Assembly: GCA_029448655.1 (NCBI GenBank)
Contig: JACCLO010000001.1
Span: forward strand, 310,001-374,000
Source: Wolfiporia cocos
Lineage: Eukaryota > Basidiomycota > Agaricomycetes > Polyporales > Phaeolaceae
Direction of reading: 5' to 3'
DNA length: 64,000 bases
The position numbers and the translations under genes were made by a program. Position 1 is the first letter of the stretch. Each line of letters begins with the position of its first letter. Below are positions 13,001 to 25,000 of the stretch, piece after piece. Under the pieces are notes generated by a model, which saw only the letters and a program-made list of their open reading frames with translations, was not told the origin of the DNA and made no database searches.

Positions 13001-16000
13001 GAGCGAGGGGAGTGCTGACGGAGGAGGTGGAAGACATTTTTTTGTGAATCTGTTTGTGACGAATGTTAGTTTCCGGTTACTCATTGTCTTAGATTCTTAA
13101 GAAGGGATTGGGTTTTGAAAGCTGCGACTTTTGTTATAGATCATACTCGCACTCTATTTCAGAGTTAAAAGATGATAGTATTTCTACTATACAATCGCGA
13201 GTATATCCTCTTCTACCGAAGTAGTTGAGGGCCCTGCCACCTTGTCAGGTGGTGTTACACCGAAGGCAAAAGTAATTTGTAGCGCTACGCATTCTGCTAC
13301 GATACGAGCTAAGTCCGTACGCCAATCCAAAAAGGAAATATTGCCGAGCTGTTTGCAATACTTTTTCATAATTCTCCAGTCTCTATTGGTGATCCTTCCT
13401 CGTCTCGCTCTATCCTTTACGTTATCCACCAAGTCCTCCAATTCTACTACCATAGTATGGAAACGCATGTCGTTTTCCATATGGAAGCCTGGGTAATTAG
13501 GGGGGTGGTTGGCGAGAGGGGTAAGACGAGTGAGGGTGCCTTCTAGCATGGGAATAACTTGATCGCATGCTTGGAGGGGTTTCTTCTTCCCGAAGATGAG
13601 GGAAGGGTCGAGAATCTTGTGGTTGGCCGGAACAGAAGGTCCGGCCGCCGGGCTGGAGAGACGGAGGGCCAGTGAAGAAGCTGCTTGCTTGGCTTCCTTG
13701 GCGGCTTGCTTGGCGGCGATTCGCTTATTCAGCTTATCGCGGGAGAGCTTGAGCTTGTTGAGTTCGCGGAGTTCGATAAGGTTTTCCATGGCGGTAATGG
13801 AAGCGGCTAGCTTCTCTTCCTCTGTTCAGATACGCTTAGCGAGCGGAACTGGTTTGGGAGGTCGAGGAGTGGGTTTTCCAGCCTCAGCAATGTGCTTTGG
13901 CATGTGGACGGGAATCTCCCAAAGATGGAGTTTCCCAGTGTAATCTTCCTTTACAGGAAGCGTGTAGGTGACGTCCTCTGCCCGAGGAATGTCGGCGGTG
14001 TCGATGCGGCTGAGAAGGGACCGCTTCGCCGGTTTGACGTAAGGGGCAGTGGAGGAGCCACGGGTGCGACGGGTAACGCGGGGCATGATTCTAGAAAGTG
14101 CAGCCTTCATGAGAAACGAAGTTTCCCAGTGATACGTCCAAGAACAGGAATAGAAGGGATTATGTAAGGTAGGGTAGTGGACTCCTTTTCAGGAGCAAAG
14201 AAGGTGTACTACGGGGCATAATTACTCTTATGTTGCGCGCAAACCCTGTGCCGAGACGGCGCGGATATTCGCATGACCCTAACGGTCAGAGGCGCCGACT
14301 CCAGGGGTAGAGTTGCTGACTGCCAGGCCGGTTCCTGGGTCAGATGATTGGGAATCGGATACACGACACCGCCCCGGAGGGACGCTGCCGGAAAGTGGCT
14401 GGGATTTTACATCCCTTAGCCTGTCCATGCTTCAACAATGAGGTTGCCGTCTGTAGCCACATGGGTGTCACATCAGGGCTAGAAAACCATTGTCGATCTA
14501 AGATCGCGAGACAGCAGCGCTCCACATCCCGAGGGAGTGGGCTACGCGCTTCTCTTCCAATGGGGCCCCAAATCCGTTTGACCCATGCTCGCACGCCGAG
14601 CTGCCCGGAGGACTTATGCTATTGGCTACCGCGAGTGACCTATGGCAGGGTGATTTTTTACGTCACCCCCCTCACTGCTTTTCCCATAACGGGTTCAAAG
14701 CAGGTCCCTTACGCCTGGGAGGCGGCTTTGGAAAATTCCCATGCCATCATAATGATGACCCTGTGGATAGTGATGGGGCGCTGAACAACGCTTGCCATGA
14801 CCGGGGGTTGGGCGCACACAGGCAGGCCGTCCCCTTTTCTCCACAGGCGGGTCTTAACCGCGCATAGTCCAAGCTTGTCAGCGAGGACCATGTCTCCTTG
14901 ACCCTGGAGTCCGGGTTAGGTAGGTCTCCTGCCTAAAAAGGCGGTGTGGCTTCCCTGGTTGCCAATCCTCTGCCGAGGATGGCGATGTATCCCCCAGATC
15001 TCAACTATCACCCCTAACTCTTTGTCAAGAGTAGGGATGTGCGCAGCAACGAGTAATAGCCCCTGTAGGATAGAAACCCAGGCCCAAGCGCAAGCGCAAG
15101 GGCGGGGGTAGGGGGAGATTTGTTCTTATGACACAGACTAGACTGTGGGACTCACACTATAACCTTATAGGCGGCTTGAAGATGTTGCAGAAGGTTGGTG
15201 AGGAAGCTAGTGGGCGCAAGCAGAGATGGTTTGTAACTGTGCGAATGCAGAGAACAAATCTAAGGCTTATCCGCAGTGATAGCCCTACTTATATACATGC
15301 TTTGTTTGGTTACCGGTAAGGGAGCCAAACATGAAGGTGGTCTGTGCGCAGACATAACTAATATGGTTAAGTCGTAAACTACAATAGACCATGTGCGCCG
15401 GTAATGGCCGCACCAGTAAGATCGTTTGTTTGGACCGTAGGTCCATGTTGTGGAAGTGGCTGTAGCTACGTTAGTAAGCCATGCATGTGATTCTTATATA
15501 CCGGCATCGGGATATGAGTAATCATAAGGGCATTGGCATGTGATAACGAGCGGGCCGCTTATCCAATCGTACTGACATAGCCCGGTACCGGGATATGAGT
15601 AAAGCGCGTGACACCGAAGGTTAGTCCGCTGAGTCATTGACGCGTACAAGCGTGTTATGTACGTGTTGTTATGACAAGTGGACGTATACCGCGTTGTGTA
15701 CGTGTTGTTTGGTTGCGTGTACGTGTAGACGGGCGCTTAGCAGCGTAAATGTCTACAAGGTCGTAGAAATACCAGATAAATAGGTAAAAATACGGGAAAA
15801 ATAGTGGCATGTCCCAAATCTGTGACATGTATCTGGAGGCCATCTGGAATGCTCAAGTACGGATTGTCACGGAAACGGTCTTGAAGATGGACCCGATACT
15901 GGCACATAATGTCATACATCAGCAGCACCTTCCGCATACCTTTCATGGATGTCGCAGCCTGGCTGAGCACATAATCCATGTTCATCTGTCTGGAACTGGG

Positions 16001-19000
16001 GTTTGTGACAGCTCTGATGGTTGGGAAATAGCTCACCGTTCCCCCTTCTGAAAGTCAACAACCAAGTGAGGAAAGAAGCATCCGTGACGGCCACAAGCAG
16101 CAGCCCCAATTCCAGTTGCTTCCAGATTGTGCCTGTCTGCATTGGCCTGATTTACAGCACGATGATCGTGGCACGTTGACCTCTGAGAACAATTGTCAGC
16201 ATGCCCAATACCACGAGAGGCAACAACAGCTGCAACGACAACCACCGCGACCATCGCGACCACCGCGACCATCGCGACCACCGCGACCATCGCAACCACC
16301 GCGACCATCGCGACCACCGCGACCATCGCGACCACCGCGACCATCGTGACCACCGCGACCATCGCGACCACCGCGACCACAACCTCCGCGGCATTCGCGA
16401 CCTCCGCGACCGCGACCACCGCGACCACCACGACCATCGCGACTGCCACAACCTCTGCAGCCTCAGCAGCCAGCGGCTGCAACCACCTCATCCTCACTCT
16501 GTGCAATCTCCACAGCTGCCACAACAGTACTCCCTGCTCCCAAAGCACAACTCGAATCTCCCTGCCTAGGTGCTCCCAATGCCCTTTGTCGACCATGAAA
16601 TGCCCCTTTCCCCATGATCTCTATCTGGCATGTGAGATCGCTTCACCTGTTTGCTCTCCTTGGCCGCTGCCAAATGAATCTTGTATCTCGCCTCTGCTAC
16701 CATGAACCCATGCCCATCTCCCAGCCACACATCATCGTCTGGCCGCCTTGTTCTTAGGTGCTCTGCAGTAAAGTTACCGTCCATCACCATGCTTCTGCTG
16801 TACTTCCATCTGGAGCACCTCAGAGGTTTGGCCTTCAAAAATAGGGGTTACGCACTGGTCTGTATCCTGCTCCCATTCATCTTGTAGATTGACCCCAGGC
16901 TGTGGACAGGCTGCACAGAAGATTGCCAGATCTCCCGAGCCAACCTTCCGTCCAAGGTCATGTCCAAATCCATGCCACTTCCGGTACTTTAGATTCCTCC
17001 ACTGTCGTGATACCCTCAGCAGCTCCCGGTACCTATCCTGTAATCCAATTGTCATCTCCACCTAGAATGCTGGTATTATTTGATTTACGTACCGGTACCC
17101 GCTGTGGGAAAGCATTGTCCGTCACCCGACGGAGCCGGCTGTAGTAGCTCATGGCAGACGTCTTGCATTCTTTGTTCGTCAATAGATAGTCATCAAGCAC
17201 CCGGAATGTGAAGGCGGTCTGTGGCTGCAGTGTACTCGCCGGATACAGTCCCATTGAAAGCAGCTGCTGGTCACGTGGTGGGCAGTTTTCACATCCACAC
17301 CAGTTGACATCCAGATGGTGAATGCCCGTCATATCCACGACCGTCAACATGCTGCCGTTCCGACCGGTGCCTCGGAATGGGCTTGATTCTGTGCGCAAGG
17401 TGTACTCCTCCCTCTCCGCCTCAGCCCCCTGGTCGTCGTCGTCGTCGTCGTCGTCCTCCCCCTCCTTCTCCATTTCTATCAGAGTTTCACCAGAAATGTG
17501 ATATGGACACCGCCTTCCAGCATGCCCCAGCTCAAGCTTGATCCCAACCTCGTGTAGTGAGGAGCGAACAAAAAAGCGACCGCCCCACTTTTGGACTCGA
17601 TGGAACGGATGCTGCTGTCACAGATTTGGGACATGCCACTATTTTTCCCGTATTTTTACCTATTTATCTGGTATTTCTACGACCTTGTAGACATTTACGC
17701 TGCTAAGCGCCCGTCTACACGTACACGCAACCAAACAACACGTACACAACACGGTATACGTCCACCTGTCATAACAACGCGTACATAACACGCTTGTACG
17801 CGTCAATGACTCAGCGGACTAACCTCCGGTGTCACGCGTCTTACTCATATCCCGATACCGGGCTATGTCAGTACAATTGGATAAGCGGCCCGCTCGTTAT
17901 CACATGCCAATGCCCTTACGATTACTCATATCCCGATACCGGTATATAGTTATCACGTGCATGGCTTACTACCGTAGCTACAGCCACTTCCACAACATGG
18001 ACCTACGGTCCTAACAACGTTCTTACTGGTGCGGCCATTACCGGCGCACATGGTCTACTGTAGTTTACGACTTAGCTGTATTAGTTATGTCTGCGCACAG
18101 ACCGTCTTCATGTTTGGCTCCCTTACTGGTAACCAAACAATGCATGTATATAAGTAGGGCTATCGCTACGATAAGCCTTAGATTTGTTCTCTGCTATCGC
18201 ATAGTCACATAACATCTCTACTGCGCCTACAAGCGTTTCCTCACCAGCTTCAACAACTCCTTCAAGTCGTTATCAAGCTATAGTGTGAGTCCCACAACCT
18301 TGTTTGTGTCATAAGAACAAATCTCCCCCTACCCCCGCCCTTGCGCTTGCGTTTGGGCCTGGGTTTCTATCCTACAGGGGCTATTGCTCGTTGCTGCGCA
18401 CATCCCTACTCTTGACAAAGAGTTAGGGGTGATAGTTGAGATCTGGGGGATACATCGTCATCCTCGGCAGAGGATTGACAACCAGGGAAGCCACACCGCC
18501 TTTTTAGGCAGGAGGCCTACCTAACCCGGACTCCAGGGTCAAGGAGACATGGTCCTCGCTGACAAGCTTGGACTATGCGCGGTTAAGACCCGCCTGTGGA
18601 GAAAAGGGGACGGTCTGCCTGTGTGCGCCCAACCCCCTGTCATGGCAAGCGTTGTTCAGCGCCCCATCACTATCCACAGGGTCATCATTATGATGGCATG
18701 GGAATTTTCCAAAGCCGCCTCCCAGGCGTAAGGGACCTGCTTTGAACCCGTTATGGGAAAAGCAGTGAGGGGGGTGACGTAAAAAATCACCCTGCCATAG
18801 GTCACTCGCGGTAGCCAATAGCATAAGTCCTCCGGGCAGCTCGGCGTGCGAGCATGGGTCAAACGGATTTGGGGCCCCATTGGAAGAGAAGCGCGTGGCC
18901 CACTCCTTCGGGATGTGGAGCGCTGCTGTCTCGCGATCTTAGATCGACAATGGTTTTTTAGCCCTGATGTGACACCCATGTGGCTACAGACGGCAACCTC

Positions 19001-22000
19001 ATTGTTGAAGCATGGACAGGCTAAGGGATGTAAAATCCCAGCCACTTTCCGGCATCGTCCCTCCGGGGCGGTGTCGTGTATCCGAATCCCAATCATCTGA
19101 CCCAGGAACCGGCCTGGCAGTCAGCAACTCTACCCCTGGAGTCGGCGCCTCTGACCGTTAGGGTCATGCGAATATCCGCGCCGTCTCGGCACAGGGTTTG
19201 CGCGCAACATAAGAGTAATTATGCCCCGTAGTACACCTTCTTTGCTCCTGAAAAGGAGTCCACTACCCTACCTTACATAATCCCTTTCTATTCCTGTTCT
19301 TGGACGTATCACTGGGAAACTTTCGTTTCTCATGAAGGCTGCACTTTCTAGAATCATGCCCCGCGTTACCCAGTCGCACCCGTGGCTCCTCCACTGCCCC
19401 TTACTGTCAAAGCCGGCAAAGCGGTCCCTTCTCAGCCGCATCGACACCGCCGACATTCCTCAGGGCAGAGGACGTCACCTACACGCTTCCTGTAAAGGAA
19501 GACTACACTGGGAAAGCTCCATCTTTGGGAGATTCCCGTCCACATGCCAAAGCACATTGCTGAGGCTGGGAAACCCGCTCCTCGACCTCCCAAACCAGTT
19601 CCGCTCGCTAAGCGTATCTGGACAGAGGAAGAGAAGCTAGCCGCATTCCATTACCGCCATGGAGAACCTCATCGAACTCCGCTGAACTCAACAAGCTCAA
19701 GCTCGCCCGCGATAAGCTGAATAAGCGAATCGCCGCCAAACAAGCCGCCAAGGAAGCCAAGCAAGCAGCTTCTTCACTGGCCCTCCGTCTCTTCCAGTCC
19801 GGCGGCCGGACCTTCTGTTCCGGCCAACCACAAGATTCTCGACCCTTCCCTCGTCTTCGGGAAGAAGAAGCCTCTCCAAGCATGCGATCAAGTTATTCCC
19901 ATGCTAGAAGGCACTCTCACTCATCCTCACTCCTCTCGCCAACCACCCCCCTAATTACCCAGGCTTCCATATGGAAAACGACATGCGTTTCCATACTATG
20001 GTAGTAGAATTGGAGGACTTGGTGGATAACGTAAAGGATAGAGCGAGACGAGGGAAGGATCACCAATAAGAGACTGGAGAATTATGAAAAAGTACTTGCA
20101 AACAGCTCGGCAATATTTCCTTTTCGGATTGGCGTACGGACTTAGCTCGTATCAGTAGCAGAATGCGTAGCGCTACAAATTTCTTTTGCCTTCGGTGTAA
20201 CACCACCTGACAAGGTGGCAGGGCCCTCAACTACTTCGGTAGAAGAGGATATACTCGCGATTGTATAGTAGAAATACTATCATCTTTTAACTCTGAAATA
20301 GAGTGCGAGTGTGATCTATAACGAAAGTTGCAGCTTTCAAAACCAATCCCTTCTTAAGAATCTAAGACAATGAGTAACCGGAAACTAACATTCGTCACAA
20401 ACAGATTCACAATGTCCTCCACCTCCTCCGTCAGCACCCCCCTCGCCCCCCGCAAGATGCGCCTCCGCTCAGAAGGCCCGGTGACACCGGTAGCTGGTCC
20501 CTCGGGAACCCAGCAACTGGTGACGCTGGAGCACCTAAGCGAGGGAGAGGAAGAGGAAGAAGAAGAGGAAGAGGAAGTGCCGGAGTTCATTCCCCCGCAA
20601 AGGGAATCTCCGACCAACCCCATGGGTACACGCCCCGGCTCGCCCATTGCCGGATACCCTCCGGCTCGTCGAACTCGCCCTATCGGGCCCGTCACCACCC
20701 TGGAAATGGAATTTTCAGGGCCAACACGACAGACTAATATTGCTGTCGAAAACAACCTCAAAGCGTACCTCCCTGAGGAGGAACACCACAAGGTGGATGG
20801 GTCCATACATGGGCCAATCATCGACGCAGCCATCCAACGAGGGGCGGCAATCAGCCATGACACCACCGACACCTTAGGTCGAATGGTGCACGCCCGCCTG
20901 GAGCGCATCCATGGACGAATCGACTCCCTGGTTGGGCAATCCAGGGCAATCGAACAGAAGGCCCAAGACGAGCTACACGAAGCGGTCAATTCGGTCCGGA
21001 ACGAGGTATTGTCCACCATGGTGGACCTCGGCAAGGAACTCCGACAGGAGTACACCGCCAAGCTCTCCGAAATGGAGAAGCAGCTCCGAAAGGACTACCG
21101 GTCCCGGCTGGACGACCTCGAGGATGCGTTCGCAGAGCGCATGGAGAAGGTCGATGAGGAACTCCGGAGGATTCGCAAGAATCCCTCCGTTCCCAACCCT
21201 CCCGGCGTCCGCACGCCCCCGGAAGAACCCGCACCGGCCCGCACAACTGGGGCCGCTGCCGCCGCTCCACCTGCAGCCGCTGCTGCAGCAGCCGTCACCC
21301 CGCAGATTCCAGGTCTGCCTCAAAACCTGAAAATTCCCCCTCCCCCCGAATTCTCTGGGTCATCTGGAAAGGTGACTGCGCAGAAATGGGTGGAGAAGAT
21401 GGGCCTGTACTTCGGTACGCTCAGGGTCTACGACGACCATGACCGTATCACCACGGCCCTCTTCCGCGTCACAGGGGACGCATACAAATTTTTCTCGCCT
21501 CTCATCAAGAAGGCAGGAAACGGTGAACCTCTCGGCACCTGGGAGGACTTCACCAAATCCGTAATGGTGCAATACGGCAAGATGACGGATAAGGAGATCG
21601 CGAAAAAGGAAATTCGCAGCTACTGCGGTACCAAGGGCAAGGAACTCGCCGAGTCGAATTACTTCAACTACTGCGAATGGTTCCGAACCCTCGGCCGACT
21701 CTCCGAAACCGCCAACGAGACTCTGGTGTGGGAATTCACCGAGACTCTCCCTGAAAAGGTCAAGGACACCTTAAACGTCCTCGGCAAAACCCCTTTCTTC
21801 AAGGCCCCGACCGACATTGAGCCCCTCATCGACTTCGCTCTGGAAATGTATCAAACGTCATATCCAGACAAGATCAAGGGCTCAATCTTCGAGAAGGCCG
21901 GCAAGAAGGACTCGGCACCTGCCGAAAAGAAGGAGACGTCCTCCGCTTCTGCAAAGAAGTCGGAGAAAAAGAAGGACAAGGGAAAGGCGCCCGCCAAAGC

Positions 22001-25000
22001 CCCCGCCGACACCGCCAACGCCGTCTGCACTTACTGCAAGCAGACGGGACACTATTTCAACAAGTGTCCTAAGCTTGCCGCGGACAAGGCTGCGGGAACG
22101 TTCGTGCCTGCCGCTCAGCGGGCCGAACAACAAAGGGCGAAGGATGCAGCTGCCGCGTCTGGAAAGACCACGGCTGCTCCTTCGGGTAGTGGAAAGGGAC
22201 AGGCTTCTGGCAAGAAGCCGTACTCGGCGCCCCCCGCGGATGGCAAGACTGTATCGTGCCCGAACGATCTGGGAAGAAGTGACGGCTGACTCAAGCTCAG
22301 CAGGACCCTCGGCCCCCGCCACCACCAGTCGCCAATGTCGGGACCATCTCGGTTCCCCTTGCCCCAACCACACGTCTCGAAGACGTTCTGTGAAGAACAC
22401 ACCAGCCCCGCAGCGGCTGGGAGTGTACAGCGCCCCGAAGAAGCGCACCTCTACGAAGAGGCTTCACAGAGACCCCTTATCTTGTGGGAAGATAAGGCGG
22501 TCGTACGTCACCCGGTATCCCATCTCGGTATATTCGGTAAGCTCGGCAATGGACTTTGCCCGGAGGACTAGGACACTAGCTACACGTGCCCCTCCTGTAC
22601 AATACTTTCATCCTGACCCGCTCGCGCTGAAGTTTTTCACTTTGTATAATGTACATGGAAACTGATTCTCGAGACGACAATAAATCAGTTCTCTATCGAA
22701 GTAGGAACTTGTGGGTATATGGAAAGAAAGTCAACGCCATGGCATTAATCGACACCGGTGCATCAATAAGCGTCATTGATAAGAAACTCGTCCACTGAGG
22801 AGAAGTTAGTCACTCAGAAACTACCTTCGCCTCTCGAGATTCGTAACGCCGACGGTACCTCTAATACCGCCGGTAATATCAATATGGCAGTAAAAGCTTA
22901 TATGGTGCACGAGGAACACAAGTCCACCGAATTCTTGTACGTAATGGACGTACAGAATGCGGATGTGATCCTCGGATATGACTTGGTTCCTGAAACACAA
23001 CCCGGACTTCATACTGGCCGGAAGGAACCTTCACATATCGGTGTACGGAAAAATGCAAACATGGCAAACGGGTTTCGATTTCTGAGGAAGAGGACGAAAT
23101 CGAACCCCGCAACATCTATCAGATCATCAATGACTTTCCAATAGATTTTCTCGGCTTAGAGGAGCCGGAGAATCCCTTTGTCGCTTGGGTGAACACCCTT
23201 GACGAAGGAACGGAACTCCTTATCGATGCCATTCAGTCGATAACAGGAGAAGTCGGACTGATGAATTCCTGACAGATGCGGATCTCCAGAAATGGAAATC
23301 CTTGGTTCCGGAGGAATACCAGGAGTTTGGTCCCACGGTATTTTCTCAGCGCGCATCCGAAAGGATGCCCGAGCGGAAACCATACGACCATGCCATCGAC
23401 TTCCCCGATGACGCGGTACTACCGCCCCCGAGTAAGGCATACAAGATGTCTCCTCAGGAGGCGAACTCGCTAGATCAGTGGATTCAGGAAGAGTTACGGA
23501 AGGGCTACATCCGACACTCAAAATCTCCGATCGCGAGCCCGGTCTTCTTCGTCCCTAAAAAAGACGGCGGAGCCCGAATGGTAGTCGACTACCGAAAGGT
23601 AAACGACTTGACCATTAAAAACAGGTACCCTCTCCCACGCATAGACGAGCTTATCGATAAGCTTAGCCAGGCTTCGATATTTACGAAGCTCGACTTGCGT
23701 TGGGGTTACAACAACGTAAGAATCAAGGAGGGAGATGAATGGAAGACCGCATTCATTACGCCTAACGGCCTTTACGAAGCTGTAGTCATGTACTTCGGTT
23801 TTTGTAATGCACCCAGCACGTTCCAACACATGATGAACGATATTCTAGGTGACCTTATCAGAGAAGGAAAGGTCATTGTCTACCTAGACGACATCCTTGT
23901 GTTCGGAAACGACCTGCTTGGAACACCGTCGTATCGTCAAGCAAGTATTACAAATCTTGCAAGACAACGACTTGTTCGCGAAGCCTGAAAAGTGCTTCTT
24001 CGAACAAAGCAGTATTGAATACCTGGGAATGATCATTTCCAAAGGAAAAGTCGAAATGGACCCTAAGAAGGTAGCCGGTGTCATGGACTGGCCTACAGCC
24101 TGCCAAGGTGAAGGACGTCCAAGCCTTTGTTGGCTTCGCCAACTACTACCAGTCGGTTCATTAAAGACTTTCTCCAAAGTGGTTAAGCCGTTAACCGAAC
24201 TGTCCAAGAAAAACACGCAATGGAACTGGGGACCCGAACAAGCGGAAGCCTTCCAAACTCTCAAGGAAGCTTTCACATCGGCTCCAATACTCCGGATCCC
24301 AGACCAGGAGTCCCCGTTCCGCGTGGAAGCGGATTCTTCCGATTACGCAACTGGTGCAGTGCTATCACAATACTCTTCGGAGGATAAGCTCTGGCACCCG
24401 GTAGCCTTTTACTCGAAATCTCTATCAGCAGCCGAAAGGAACTATGAGATTTACGATAAGGAGTTGCTCGCAATCATCCGCGCTCTAGAGGAATGGAGAC
24501 ATTACCTCGAGGGACATCCACACAAATTCGAAGTATGGTCGGATCATCTCAATCTGACATATTTCAAATCGGCACAACGGCTAACCCGGAGACAGGCACG
24601 TTGGAGTCTTTACCTGACAAGGTTTAACTTCACCATGTGTCACAAACCCGGTAAAACAATGCTCACGGCTGACCCTCTGTCACGGAGGCCAGACCATGAA
24701 GAGGGGGTGGAACTCGATAATCGCGATCAAATTTTGCTGAAACCGGAATACTTCACGGTTAGGGCGCTAGAAGCGTCACAGCAGGAGATACAATCAGGCG
24801 ACGAGGACCTCCTCCGACAAATCCGACAAGCCCTCATGGACGATCAGATTACCAAGGATTACCAGGAACTACTGAAAAGTGGTCCCAAGGAATTTGGTAA
24901 AGATCTCCAGGAATGGAACATGGAGGCCGGATTACTCCTCAGACGAGGAAAAGTGTACGTTCCAAAAGAGCCTAAGGAATTGCGCACGAAGATTCTGGAG

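Larger units (their letters stand above)
5825..15827 (-). mobile_element. Complete Ty3/gypsy chromodomain-dUTPase retrotransposon, copy 1
   Basis: 10,003 bp on the minus strand: 699-bp LTRs at 15129-15827 (5') and 5825-6523 (3'), a self-priming-type primer site, a leader, an extra ORF, gag, pol and a polypurine tract. By eye the LTRs are identical, and gag and pol are open throughout, so this looks like a very recent and potentially active copy. It is inserted in the KDZ transposase gene with duplication TGTAT. Confidence 0.95.

Noticed and set aside
12068..13047. Plus-strand ORFs over gag of gypsy copy 1
   Set aside because: Antisense shadows of the intact 665-residue Gag frame.
14340..14891. 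Overlapping ORFs of up to 146 codons in the gypsy leader
   Set aside because: Present on both strands with no domain, start context or consistent frame relation to gag; treated as untranslated leader.
16152..16596. Minus-strand Val/Ala- and Ser/Arg/Trp-rich ORFs over the KDZ intron
   Set aside because: Products of the 9-bp minisatellite reading through a GT-AG intron; the exon frames on either side join correctly without it.
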